DNA of 64,000 nt, taken from contig JACEHZ010000372.1 in assembly GCA_017893485.1 (NCBI GenBank), forward strand, positions 558,001 to 622,000, written 5' to 3'. A program made the translations under genes and the position numbers. The stretch comes from Hemerocallis citrina. Taxonomy: Eukaryota; Streptophyta; Magnoliopsida; Asparagales; Asphodelaceae. Under the pieces are notes generated by a model. The model was given only the letters and a program-made list of their open reading frames with translations. It did not search any database and was not told the DNA's origin. How positions within the stretch are numbered: position 1 is the first letter of the stretch; each line of letters begins with the position of its first letter. This document shows, one piece after another, positions 22,030 to 33,922 of the stretch.

Positions 22030-24490
22030 ATGTCGCGCTCTCAGTCCGGCTCCGAGGCAAGCTCGTCAGGCTGTTCCGAGAGGGAAGTTGAGTCCCCACC
22101 GACGTCTTGGTCCTTGGGCGACTTTGGGATTAAAGAGGAGGTTCTGTCAGATCGAGGGTCGGACGGCGAGAATGATGTAGTCTTCGTCATGCAACCCCTA
22201 AGATCCTGTAGGCCGGGGAAGGAGCCTGTGGATGAAGGCGAGGGGGAGGAGGAAGAGGAGTACGACAGAGAAAAGCATGATCCTGAGGGGGAAGGGGACG
22301 TCGAGGACGTGGGGGGTGATGAGGAGGAGCAGGATCCCAAGGGAGAGGGGCCTGTTGAGGATGAGGACGAGGAAGACTCTGAGGGGAATCAGGGGGAGCC
22401 TGATCAGGGCACTGGGGAAGACGATGCTCGAGGGGATGCGGGGGAAGGCACCACAGGAGGGGTTGCCGAGGGCGAGGGCGATCTCCCCCCTCTGCCACCA
22501 TTGTCGACACCGTCTCCGGAGAAGAAGGCTCGTCCTCGTAGGAGGAAGATAAAGTTGAGCCTTCCGGATAGCCCACCTTTGCTGGATAAATATGCTCCTA
22601 GACCGGGGTTCGAGTTTGCCCCTGTCACCTTCAAAAACCCAGGGCCAATTAGGATGTATCCTGACGAAGTTCCGGATCTCGATCCTCTCCCCTCCGTGCC
22701 AGGTGACGAGAGTCGTGTGATGATCAGGATGGATGACGTCCAATGTGTCTTGAAGGCGGACTACCTGCACATCTTGAGGGCGGCCTACTTTATTCCAAGG
22801 AAGTTCGAACTTCTGATTCCGAGCCCCAGCATTCGTCCAACTGCCACTCTTGCGCAGGGCTACTGTGTTTTTCCCGAGGACGCCTTCAACTCGGGACTTT
22901 GGCTGCCGTTGCACCCTTTCATCAATAGAGTCTCGAATTGGGCGAAGTTAAGCCTGATGCAGTACGGCCCTAACTCTTGGAAGCACCTGGTCTGCTTTAT
23001 CTTGAAGTGCAAGAGAAGGGGGTCAAGCTGAGGCTGACGTACTTCCGTGCTATCTTGGGGATGAGCTCGTTGGGTGACGCGGAGGGAATCTTCTACTTTT
23101 CTCCTAGGCTTCATAAGAAGGTGATGCACGGCCATCCGGATTCCATCAAAGGGTGGAAGGAGAAGTACTTTATAGTCCGGAGAGAGAAGCCTTGGGGGAT
23201 TCCGACCGCTTGGAACTTTTTCGAGCCAAACCATAAGCCTCCGAAGCGTAGCAAGTTGACGGAGAAAAAGTGGGCGAAGGTGGGGAAGATCGTTGGGGGG
23301 CACAGCATAGGGTGGCCCCGAGTAATGGAAATGCACCTGGCCCGAGCCGGACTGAGTCCAGCCAACCCTAGTATGTTTTTATTCTGAATTTTTCTATCTT
23401 TCTGCCTTCGTGTTAACGTTAGCCTCTCTTCTTCTATTTTGCAAAGATGACGGTCAAGCAGCTCGACAATAGGCAGGTCTTGTTGGTCGTCGCCGCCCAG
23501 AGGAGGGCGGAGAAGGAGAAGAAGGCAAAGCAGGATAAGGCGGCTGCTCAGGGCATGGGGTCCAGCAAGGGACCAACCTCGGAGGTCGTGGAGCTGTCCC
23601 CAAAGCGATCCAAGAAGCATAGCCACATGCCGAGGGCATCTACTGAGGCAGGGGGGAGCTCTGGTAGTAAGAAGGCTTCCGAGGTCCCGGAGCAGAGGCT
23701 CCCCCCCCCCTCGGCCCACTACCGAGCAGATGGTTGGGAAATAAGAACTGAGGCCGCATGCCCCTGATTGGTTGGTTCTTGCGGGGGATTTCCTGCTTGA
23801 GGGTCCCGTAGCCATAGAGGTGGTCAGGAACCTTGCCACAGAGCGAGATCGCATGGCTCTGGCGATGCAAACGTCTGAGATGGCCTTTATGCGGTGGTCT
23901 CAGGCGCAGCTCTCAGTGAGTGCTTATACTCTTACTTTGACCTTAGATCTTAGGATTTCTTCTAACTTTTTCTTCCTCAGACAGGCGATGCTTCATGAGC
24001 AGCACTTTCAGAAATGCTTGGAGAAGGAGGTCATCATCGAGAGGAGGAACACGGAGAAGTATCTCCGCGAATTGAACAAGGTGACGGACGAGCTAAAGGA
24101 GGCTCGGAGCATGGAGGCCATCCACAAGGTCCAGATGGCCTCGATAGTCGATTACCATAAGAAGGACGTGGATCGCCTCAAGGAGAAGGCCCGGGAGGAA
24201 GCTGAGAAGGCGCGGAAGGCTATGGAGGAGACGGAGATCACCATGGCGGATACCCTGATCCTTGCGCAGGATGAGGCCTATGATAAGGCTAAAGAGCACT
24301 TCCGGTTGATTTATCCGGACAAAAGGGTCGACCACCTCCACTACAACTGGCAGCCCGAGCATCCGATAACACCTGGCGGCGAGGAGATGGGGGATCCTCA
24401 CCAAGAGGAGGTCGGGGGTGACCCTGCTGACGAAGAGGTGCCACCCCCCCTCCCCCTCTCCCTCAAACATAGTTTAGGTTTTCCTTTTTG
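22030..24490 (+). pseudogene. Antisense extra ORF of gypsy-2 (putative plant transposon protein)
   Basis: The start ATG at 22030 opens a very acidic N-terminus (many EEE, DEDE and GEGD runs). A domain follows around residues 235-330 (VQCVLKADYLHILRAAYF, GYCVFPEDAFNSGLWLPLHP, WAKLSLMQYGPNSW) that matches the plant gypsy-type transposon domain (PF04195-like). A frameshift near 23000 is needed to continue with GVKLRLTYFRAILG. Likely introns are 23371-23446 and 23916-23984, both GT-AG. An in-frame stop (TAA near 23741) breaks exon 2. The last exon is a long coiled coil (LHEQHFQKCLEKEV, KEKAREEAEKARKAMEE). Its function in the element is unknown. Confidence 0.75.
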
Positions 24491-24640
24491 ATTTTGTAAA
24501 TGCCTTGCGCGCACTGGCCACCGCCTTTTGTAGCATAAAAATTTTGAACTTAATGAAAGATAATTTTTTGGCCGATGCTCCATGACTTGTGCTTCTTTAG
24601 TCTCTTTTGTGACTTGTTATTTTTTTTGTCTTTTTGATAG

Positions 24641-25131
24641 ACGCATGAGGTCCTCGGTGCCGACCATATTTTCGCCGAGGCCAAAGCTGGGCCGGAGGCC
24701 ATGGAGGCGGCTCTGGCTCGCCAACGAAAGCAGACTCGGGACCGAGCGGCCGCAGTGAATTACTTCATGAACAAGTCTAGAGAGCTCAGCATGGAGTTCG
24801 CTCGTCTGAGAAAAGCCATAGCCGACCGGACTAGTGGATAATCGAGACGAACTGGTCGATCTCAGATGCCTCTAGAGGGCGGTCGGTTTCCGAGTCTTTT
24901 CTTCGTGAGGCCGTTGTTGAGAAAGAGTTGGAGATCCGTAGGTTGAAGCTGGTGTTAGGCGCCTGTTTGATCAAGGAGGCGAGCAATTCGGTATTAGGAC
25001 CATCTCCGACCTTTTTATTGGAGGGGGCCCTGCCTGATGATGCGGAAAGCTCAATCGCGGGAGAGCCTTCCCCGGTCGGGCCGGCCGAGCATGAGAAGGA
25101 AATCGAACGAAGCGCAGAATTTGAGTTTTAA
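24641..25131 (+). pseudogene. Second part of the gypsy-2 aORF, coiled coil, with a stop
   Basis: After an acceptor-like TTTTGATAG (ending 24640) the frame reads THEVLGADHIFAEAKAGP and ARQRKQTRDRAAAVN to a stop at 24839-24841. It continues in another frame with LREAVVEKELEIRRLKLVLG to a stop near 25129. It is the counterpart of gypsy-1 1-483, so either the two parts were one spliced gene or this is a second ORF. An AATAAA poly(A) signal is at 25201-25206. Confidence 0.65.
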
Positions 25132-25489
25132 GCCGAGCATGAGTGATTTGTAAGATTTTCATGGTATTAGTGCCGCCGTTACTGGCGCGCGATGACTATT
25201 AATAAAAAAAACTCTCGACTTCTTTAACCTTGACAATTTCATTGAGTGAGGATTGTCGCCGGGCTCGACCTTGCAAGGGGTCGCCACCGAGGGGGAAGAC
25301 CATACAGTGACTTTTGGGCAGGCAATGCATAATTAGTGGCGTTTCGCTTCCCGATAAGCATTAATGGCAACGTTTTGTCTTCCGATAAGCATTAATGGCG
25401 ACGTTTCGTCTCCCATCGTTTGGGCTTCCCAGATGCAATAACTGCGCTTCTGAGGGGGCTATATAACTCCCATCCTTTCCTTGTTGATT

Positions 25490-25835
25490 GTTAGGAATTG
25501 GGATTGGCTCACCTGCCATACGATTCGGGTGCCTGCCGAAGGCGGGCATCCTAGAATTAGAACTTTAGCCTGAGGGTTCCGGATTGGTGGCGCACCAATC
25601 ACCCTCGAACAATTTGGGGTTTCGGCCTTGAAGGCCGTGAAACCCCGGGTTGTTCGTTGGTGAGTGGTTGGCCACTCAATTGATTCGGAAGCTCGGAGAG
25701 AGTCCTGAGTCGGTGGCTCCCCTGCCACCCTCGAACAATTTGGGGTTTTGGCATTTGAAAGCTGCAAACCTCGAGTTGCTCGCGGGTGAGAGGAGGGTCA
25801 ACCAACGACTCGAAGCTCTGGGCGTTTGCTGAAGG
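25490..25835. repeat. Duplicated segment around AACAATTTGGGGTTT
   Basis: ACCCTCGAACAATTTGGGGTTT occurs near 25601 and 25729, each followed by a similar block and a GTTG/CTCGCGGGTGAG-type tail. GGTGCCTGCCGAAGGCGGGC / GTTTGCTGAAGGCGGGTGCC brackets it. It looks like two diverged ~130-base units beside the large array. Confidence 0.55.
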
Positions 25836-25854
25836 CGGGTGCCCTAAACCTTAA

Positions 25855-28430
25855 TGGAAACTTTTTTGAAATGGTCATGGTTGAAGGTCACCGCCGAGCG
25901 TGATGGTCGAGTGGTTTTGAAGAAACCATGGCCTTGCTCGGGGTCGACGATGAGCCCCCACTCTTGTGCTCAGGAAGACAGTACAGGTGTAGATGGCGGT
26001 TGCCGCCGTGCGCATAGGTTGATGGGCTTAAAGAAGCGTAAACCATGCTCGGGGCAGATGCCGAACCCCCACACTGGGGAGAAAGCCGGTAATAGGCGTA
26101 GCTGAAGGTCATCGCCGAGCGTATCGGTCGAGTGGCTTTGAAGAAAGCCATGGCCTTGCTTGGGGTCGATGCTGAGTCCCCCACACTTGTTCTTAGGAAG
26201 ACGGTACGGGTATAGCTGGAGGTTGCCGCCATGCGCATAGGTTGATGGGCTTGAAGAAGTCCAAACCATGCTCAGGGCAGATGCCGAGCCCCCACACTGG
26301 GGAGAAAGCCAGTAATGGGCGTAGCTGAAGGCATCACCGAGTATATCGGTCGAGTGGCATTGAAGAAAGCCACGGCCTTGCTCGGGGTCGACGTCGAGCC
26401 CCCACACTTGTTCTTAGGAAGACGGTACGGGTGTAGCTGGCAGTTGCCGCCGTGCGCATAGGTTGATTTGCTTGAAGAAGCCCAAACCATTCTCGGGGTA
26501 GATGCCGAGCCCCCACACCGGGAAGAAAGCCGGTAATGGGCGTAGCTGAAGGTCTTCACCGAGCATATCGGTCGAGTGGCTTTGAAAAAATCCATGGCCT
26601 TGCTCGGGGTCGATGCTGAGCCCCCACACTTGTTCTCAGAAAGATGGTACGGGTGTAGCTGGCGGTTGCCGCCGTGCGCATAGATTGATGGGCTTGAAGA
26701 AACCCAAACCATACTCGGGGCAGATGCCGAGCCCCCACACCGGGGAGAAAGTCGGTAATGGGCGTAGCTGAAGGTCATCGCCTAGCGTATCGGTCGAGTG
26801 GCTTTGAAGAAAACCACGGCCTTGCTTGGGGTCGACACCGAGCCCCCACACTTGTTCTTAGGAAGACGGTACGGGTGTAGCTGGTGGTTGTTGCCGTGCG
26901 CATAGGTTGATGGGCATGTAGAAGCCCAAACCATGCTCGGGATAGATGCCGAGCCCCCACACCAGAGAGAAAGCCAGTAATGGGCGTAGCAGAAGGTCGT
27001 CGCCGAGCATATCAGTCGAGTGGCTTTGAAGAAAGCCACGGCCTTACTCGGGGTCGACGCCGATCCCCCACACTTGTTCTCAAGAAGACGGTATGGGTGT
27101 AGCTGGCGGTTTCCTCCATGCACATAGGTTTATGTGCTTGAAGAAGCTCAAACCATGCTCGGGGCAGATGCCGAGCCCCCACACCGGGGAGAAAGCCGGT
27201 AATGGTCGTAGCTGAAGGTCGTCACCGAGCATATCGGTCGAGTGGCTTTGAAGAAATCTACGGCCTTGCTTGGGGTCGATGCCGAGCCCCCACACCTGTT
27301 CCCAAAAAGACGGTACGGGTATAGCTGGCGGTTGTCACCGTGCGCATAGGTTGATGGGCTTGAAGAAGCCCAAACCATGCTCGGGGCAGATGTCGAGCCC
27401 CCACACCGGGGAGAAAGCCAGTAATGGGCATAGCTGAAGGTCGTCACCGAGCGTATCGGTCGAGTGGCTTTGAAGAAAGCCACGGCCTTGCTCGGGGTCG
27501 ACGTCGAGCCCCCACACTTGTTCTCAGGAAGACGGTACAGGTGTAGCTGGCGATTGCCGCTGTGCGCATAGGTTGATGGGCTTGAAGAAGCCCAAACCAT
27601 GCTCGGGGCAGATGCCGAGCCCTAACACCGGGGATAAAGCCGATAATGGGTGTAGCTGAAGGTTGTCACCGAGCATATCGGTCGAGTGGCTTTGAAGAAA
27701 GCCACGGCCTTGCTCGGGGTCGACGCTAAGCCCCCACACTTGTTCTCAGGAAGACGGTACGGGTGTAGCTGGCGGTTTCCGCCGTGCGCATAGGTTGATG
27801 GGCTTGAAGAAGCCCAAACCATGCTCAGAGCAGATGCCGAGCCCCCACACTGTGGAGAAAGCCGATAATGGGCATAGCTGAAGGTCGTCACCGAGCATAT
27901 CGGTCGAGTGGCTTTGAAGAAAGCCACGGCCTTGCTCGGGGTCGACGCCGAGCTCCCACACTTGTTCTCAGGAAGATGGTACGGATGTAGCTGGCGGTTA
28001 CCACCATACGCATAGGTTGATGTGCTTGAAGAAGCCCAAACCATGCTCGGGGCAGATGCTGAGCCCCCATACTAGGAAGAAAGCCAGTAATGGGCGTAGC
28101 TGAAGGTCGTCGCCGACCATATCGGTCGAGTGGCTTTGAAGAAAGCCACGGCCTTGCTTGGGGTCGACGCCGAGCCCCCTCACTTGTTTTCAGGAAGACA
28201 GTGCGGGTGTAGTTGGCGGTTGCCACCGTGCGCATAGGTTAATGGGCTTGAAGAAGCCCAAACCATGCTCGGGGCAGATGCCTTGCACCCACACCGGGGA
28301 GAAAGCCGGTGATGGGCATAGCTGAAGGTCTTTGCCGAGCGTATCGGTCGAGTGGCTTTGAAGAAAGTCACGGCCTTGCTCGGGATCGACACCGAGCCCC
28401 CACACTGGTTCTCAGGAAGATGGCTATTGC
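25855..28430. repeat. 222-base dimeric tandem array, about 11-12 copies
   Basis: The unit holds two related halves of about 110 bases. One has AAAGCCACGGCCTTGCTCGG and CCCCCACACTTGTTCTCAGG. The other has AGCCCAAACCATGCTCGGGG and CCCCCACACCGGGGAGAAAG. Landmarks such as GTGCGCATAGGTTGATGGGC recur at about 26008, 26231, 26452, 26675 and onward every ~222 bases. The period is divisible by three, so many reverse-strand open frames arise without being genes. Confidence 0.93.
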
Positions 28431-28434
28431 TTAT

Positions 28435-28610
28435 TTTCTTGTGGCTCGCGGTACCATCCGAACATCGAGGCCTAAGTCTGTAAGGAAAGTTTTTTGTGGC
28501 TCGCGGTACTATCCGAATGCCGGGCCCTAAGCCTGTAAGGGAAGTTTTTTGTGGCTCGCGGTTTCTTTCGAGGGTCGAGCCCTAAGCTTATTTTTAATGA
28601 AAACTAATAC
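28435..28610. repeat. Three loose copies related to the 54-base unit
   Basis: TTTTTTGTGGCTCGCGGTAC and its variants occur at about 28437, 28491 and 28548, with CCTAAGNCTGTAAGG between. This is the same motif as the 20447-21530 array on the other side of the aORF. Confidence 0.75.
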
Positions 28611-28738
28611 AAAACCAAAACTTGTTTTAAGAAAGTTAGCATAATTACAACATATTTGAACTTTACAAAAAATAAGGCATGACGTGCTGACTACATCCTT
28701 CATAATTTACATGGGCTGTAGAGGCTAACCCTCCCCTT

Positions 28739-29075
28739 CTAGGACTTTGATAAGGTGCTCTGCGTTCCTGGGCCTTTTGACAGCCTTGCCCTCTGGGTCG
28801 GTTCGTACGACCCCAGATACCTTTTATGGGCCCTCCCAATTTGGGGCCAGTTTTCTCTTTTGTCGGGGTTGGATACTGCCAGTTTTCGGAGGACGAGGTC
28901 TCCGAGCTTGATGTCGGTGGGATGCACCTTTTTGTTGTAGATACTTTCGATTCTCTGTTGGTAGGTGTTCCTTCTAATGGCGGACTTTTTCCTGATCTCA
29001 TCTATGAGATCCAGGTCGGCACATAGTTGTGCAGAGTTGCTTGCTTCATCGAAGGCCATGATCCGGGGCGAAGGT
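28739..29075 (-). pseudogene. Integrase C-terminus remnant of gypsy-2
   Basis: On the reverse strand, AFDEASNSAQLCADLDLIDE, KSAIRRNTYQQRIESIYNKK and GDLVLRKLAVSNPDK match the last ~110 residues of gypsy-1 pol (AFDEDDNASALRANLDLVAE, GDLVLRKLSVSDP). A frameshift follows at the GPYRV-equivalent. Homology to pol ends abruptly at about 29075 (ATGATCCGGGGCGAAGG) and gag begins, showing a deletion of most of pol. Confidence 0.85.
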
Positions 29076-30394
29076 CCCTGTCTTTAATCGCTAAGAGGAC
29101 AGTTGATACGTTCTGCATCAGTGGAGTGTACCTCTCGAAGCGGGGGACCGGAGGGACCCTTTTCATGGCACCTCCATCTTTTGTGGCCTTCTTTGCTGGT
29201 TCCACCTCGCCGGCCTTGTGTTTCCCCTTTCCGGGAACTTCCTTGCAGTCCTCTGGATTCAGGGCCTCCTCGGCCCGGATGTACTTTTCAATCTGGTTGA
29301 GGAGGTCAGGGAAATCGATCGGAGGTTTCTTCGCCAGGGACGCCTTCAGCTGGCCGTGCCGGATTATGTGGCGGAATGTTGCCGAGGTGACCCCTGGGTC
29401 GAGGGAGGAGACCGACCTTGCCTCAGTGGTGAACCTTCGGACGAACAGCCGGAGCGACTCCCCTTCCATCTGTCGGAGGCCCAGCAAGGACGTGCTCATC
29501 TTCTCAGCCTTCCTGCTGGTCACGAAATAGGCGAGGAAGTTGGCCTCCAGTTGGTCGAAAGAGTAGATGGAGCTGGGGGTGAGCTTGGAGAACCATTCTC
29601 GAGCCGGACCCCGGAGGGTGGCGAGGAAGGCGCGGCACAGGAGGGGATCCGATGCACTGTGAATCATCATCAGGGTCTTGAAGCCGTCCATGTGATCAGC
29701 AGGATCACCCTCGCCGTCATAAGTCTCGAATTGTGGTGGGCGGAAATTTTGGCCCCGACCTCCTTTCTCCACCGCAATCTTGCAGGCAGAAATTCTGGGG
29801 TATTTCCGCCTGCAAGATTACGGTGGAGAAAGGAGGTCAGGTGGGCCTGTAGCCCTGGGCCGGCCTCGGGCCGCCGTCGCCGAAGTGGGTGAGGCGGTCT
29901 TCCATTTCTTGGAGGCATTTCAAGACGCCATCGTCATACTCCGACGGGACTGTCGGGCCGCGGAACGCGCTGGCCTCGACATCCGAACGCGAGCGAGAGC
30001 GGTGGACCGTCTTGTAGACGGGGGTCCCCCAGATAGCCTCCATGATCTCTTTCCGGAAGTCTTGGAACTCCTGGTAGGTGACCCGAGCTCGTTCAGCCTG
30101 GCTACGTTGGGCCGGCGGCCTCCGGCTGATGCGGCTAAGTGCCGGCTCCCGCCCTTGGGGCGGAGGCCTAGGATGGTTCGGGACCGAGTTTGAAGCGGCC
30201 CCTCCCCTAGTCTGGCTTGCTTGTCGATTCCGGATGACCCCGCGTAGGTCGGGTACGACCGAACGGGAGGCACCCGATTGTTGTCCGCGGCTGATCCCCG
30301 AATTGTTGGATCCTTGAGCATCGGTGGGGGCGTCCTGAGGAGGGATGTCCTGGCGACGCGCAGAGGTGACAGCTCTCCTGGCCTTGGATGCCAT
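29076..30394 (-). pseudogene. gag: gypsy-2 gag, interrupted by an inverted duplication
   Basis: The N-terminal part 30394-29837 starts MASKARRAVTS with PDLRGVIRNRQ and ends near QEMEDRLTHFGDGGP. The core part 29772-29076 has FRPPQFETYDGEGDPADHMD, LRGPAREWFSKLTPSSIYSF and LRLFVRRFTTEARS, the retrotransposon Gag domain, then ALNPEDCKEVPGKGK. The two parts are in different frames, separated by a hairpin-forming inverted duplication at 29757-29838. Related gag core sequence occurs at 62238-62840. Confidence 0.88.
29757..29838. repeat. Inverted repeat (31-base arms, ~20-base loop) inside gag
   Basis: GACCTCCTTTCTCCACCGCA followed by ATCTTGCAGGC (29757-29787) is mirrored at 29808-29838 with a single mismatch. 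It shifts the gag frame. It probably arose by a template-switch or fold-back event during copying. Confidence 0.9.
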
Positions 30395-30458
30395 GTGAGC
30401 TCGGACGGACGGGATACCGTTGATGGCTGAGCTCGGGCCAACGTCGGCACTAAATATC

Positions 30459-30475
30459 CCACAGACAGCGCCAAC
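30459..30475 (-). other. Primer-binding site of gypsy-2
   Basis: The reverse strand reads TTGGCGCTGTCTGTGGG next to the LTR. It is the same site as gypsy-1 with one base changed. Confidence 0.65.
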
Positions 30476-30476
30476 C

Positions 30477-31278
<802 letters not shown>

Positions 31279-31698
31279 TGAGTGGTAGTAGGCCTATAGA
31301 GGTTTTTATGGGCCTTGGTGTTTGGGAATTTAATTGAGAATAAGGTGAGATGAGATGGGATGTGTTGTGTGCGGTGGGGCCCAGTTGAAAGGGGGAGTGG
31401 TAGTTGGGCCTATAGGGGCTTTCTATGGTCCTTGGTTTTTGGGGATGTGGGGCCCAGGAGGCAGGGCTGTTGTGTGTTGTGGGAGCGCGAGTGTTGCGCG
31501 CAGTGTGGGATTTCCCATATCGGAGGAGTTTAAGAGATTGAGTGTGTTTAAATAAAAATGTCAATGATCTTAAGGTACCTGAAAGCTATAACACTTTTTG
31601 TGAGGCAAGTCTGTGGTGGGCCGTTGTTAGGATTTATTTTGTTCGCGTGTGCGCACGTGTAGTCACGTGCACAGCTGAGCTGAACTCTGGGCATTACA

Positions 31699-31910
31699 AA
31701 TTTGTATCAGTGCCAACTTTCGACACTGATCGTGGGTAAGAGTGGGTTAAAGGTATGCCTGAGATGGAGCTAGGACAGTACGCTGCTAGAGAGATCAGGG
31801 GCAGTATGCTAGGAAAATCAGGATACTCCAATCCACAGCGGTTAGAAAGGCGATCCTGTGGTAGATTGCAAGCTTCGGGCTCACAAGGATGCTGAGTTCA
31901 TAAGGGGGTG
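31699..31910 (+). other. Interior of the TRIM-like element
   Basis: 212 bases lie between the two LTRs. The primer site TTGTATCAGTGCC is at 31702-31714, and the polypurine tract AAGGGGGTG is at 31902-31910, immediately before TGTAAC. No reading frame of note. Confidence 0.75.
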
Positions 31911-31960
31911 TGTAACATCTCATACTTAAAAGTATACATATATATAATATTATATTGGGA

Positions 31961-31964
<4 letters not shown>

Positions 31965-32048
<84 letters not shown>

Positions 32049-32285
32049 ATGCTCCATTGCAAACGGGTTCGTGCGGACGGGTATACAAACCACTAAGCTG
32101 TTGTTGAGAACAACGGTTTAGGTTATAAATCTAAATTTTTGTTCCAAAACAACGGCTTATGCCATTGTTCCAAATATAACGGAACAACGGCTTAGGTTTA
32201 AAATAAACGAAACAACGGCTTAGGTTTAAAATAAACGAAGTTGTTGTTCCGAATAATGGCTTCAGTGGTTTGCAATGGAGCATTC

Positions 32286-32350
<65 letters not shown>
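31965..32350. mobile_element. MITE (about 32047-32287) inside (AT)n of the TRIM-like 3' LTR
   Basis: Between two AT tracts (31965-32046 and 32288-32348) lies a block starting CAATGCTCCATTGCAAACG and ending GTGGTTTGCAATGGAGCATT. These are terminal inverted repeats. AACAACGGCTTAGG words repeat inside. A second, shorter copy with the same ends is at 59861-59993, also in an AT tract, so the family prefers TA-rich targets. Confidence 0.85.
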
Positions 32351-32351
<1 letters not shown>

Positions 32352-32788
32352 TGGTAGTTGGGCCTATATGGGTTTCTGTGGGTCTTGGTGTTTGGGGATG
32401 TAATTGAGAATAGGATGGGATGAGATGGGGTGTGTTGTGTGTGGTCGGGCCCAGGTGAAAGGGGGTGGTTGTGTTGTGCAGCCACGTGGAAGAGAAGGTG
32501 GAGGTAGCAGGTGGGGCCCACGAGGCTGGGCTGCTGTGTGTTGTGGGTGCACGAGTGTTGCGTGGGGTGTGGGATTTATTAATCCCACATCGGAGGAGTT
32601 TAAGAGATTGAGTGTGTTTAAATAGAAATGCTACTGATCTTAAGGTACCTGAAAGCTATAGCACTTTTTGTGAGGCAAGTCTGTGGTGGGCCATTGTTAG
32701 AATTTGTTTTGTTTGCGTGTGCGCACATGTAGTTGTGCGTGCAGCTGAGCCGGGCTCGAGGTGTTATAGGATTGTGGTCGACCGACAA

Positions 32789-33344
32789 TATCGGCAATAA
32801 TGTCAATAAAAGTGGGTAAGGGCCCCACACACCAAACATGTTTGACAAATGGGAGAATGTCGTGCCGACAACTGCAACCTTTGACAAACAAATGAGAATG
32901 CAAAAAATGAAATGATAAAAAAGTCAACAAAGAAAACTCCTTCCTTGAACATAAATGGAGATCCGGAGAACATATTGAGAATGCAGAGCAAAGTGAGGAA
33001 TAATAAAGAAAGAGGGATTAGTAAATTGGAGTATTATAAAAGTGTTCTCAAGATATATAATATTGTCTCCTTAGAGATAATTTGTATACTTATATTTTCC
33101 CTCAAATTTGTGAGAGGGTGTTTCTCCTTTTATAAGAGAGAGAATGAAAATTGTACTCTCCTTATATTTAGAGAGAAAGTGTTGTAATCCCTACTTTCAA
33201 TAGTAAAATCTCACTACCTTACCCGTGGTTTTTACCCTCTCCTTTGGGGGTTTTTCCACGTAAAATATCCATGTCCACCTTATTTATCACTTTCTCAATT
33301 TCACTTTAGTTGTGTGGTAGTTTTTGCCCATAACTTTCCGAACA
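32789..33344 (+). repeat. copia-B 5' LTR
   Basis: TATCGGCAATAATG ... CCGAACA, 556 bases. The original ends were probably TGTCGG..CCGACA, altered by transitions. The R-U5 part has AGAGAGAAAGTGTTG and CCACGTAAAATATCC blocks shared with the 3' LTR. Confidence 0.9.
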
Positions 33345-33382
33345 GTGGTATCAGAGCTTTAGTTTCAGGGTGTGAAGCAGAA

Positions 33383-33922
33383 ATGTTGACTACTATAAAT
33401 TTCGATATTGAGAAATTCAACGGGAGTAATTTCTCGTTGTGGAAAATGAAGATCAAGGCGATCGTGAGGAAGGACAATTGCTTGGTAGGAATTAGAGATA
33501 GGCCTACGGAGATCACCGACAACGACAAGTGGAACGAGATGGACGGCAACGCAATTGCCGATCTGCACTTGGCACTAGCTAATGGTGTGCTATCCAGTGT
33601 GGCTGAAAAGAAGACATCAAAGGAGATTTGGGATACTCTAACGAGATTTTACGAGGTCAAGTCACTTCACAACAAGATCTTCTTAAAGAGGAGACTGTAC
33701 ACTCTTCGAATAGCGGAAGCAACACCGGTGACCAACCACATCAACACCCTGAATACTCTATTTTCACAACTTACATCAATAGGTTGCAAAATAGAGCCAA
33801 CTGAACGTGCAGAGCTTATACTTCCAAATCTACTGGACTCGTATGATCAACTCATCATCAACCTGACGAACAACTTCCTGACAGATTATGTAGTTTTCGA
33901 CGAAGTTGTAGCTGCTATTTAG
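33383..33922 (+). pseudogene. gag: copia-B gag
   Basis: Starting at 33383, MLTTINFDIEKFNGSNFSLW opens a 179-residue copia Gag (UBN2-like) with KEIWDTLTRFYEVKSLHNK and ELILPNLLDSYDQLI. A TAG at 33920-33922 ends it. A degenerate zinc knuckle lies past the stop at about 34077-34121. It reads YHNCGKKWHFKKDC, where the first Cys of the CCHC finger has become Tyr (TAC). Confidence 0.9.

Noticed and set aside
25854..28405. More than fifteen reverse-strand open frames of 60-170 codons
   Set aside because: Each is a phase of the 222-base tandem unit and shares the same repeated peptide; none is a gene.
20447..28430. Possible CRISPR array
   Set aside because: Units are head-to-tail and contiguous with no unique spacers, and the window is plant nuclear DNA.
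32762..32788. Start of the copia-A 3' LTR at TGTTATAGGATTGTGG
   Set aside because: It resembles the LTR start at 9049, but the TRIM-like 3' LTR aligns through to 32768, and the copia-A LTR piece at 19342-19376 fits directly to 32769 onward, so the likeness is best explained by coincidence of termini.
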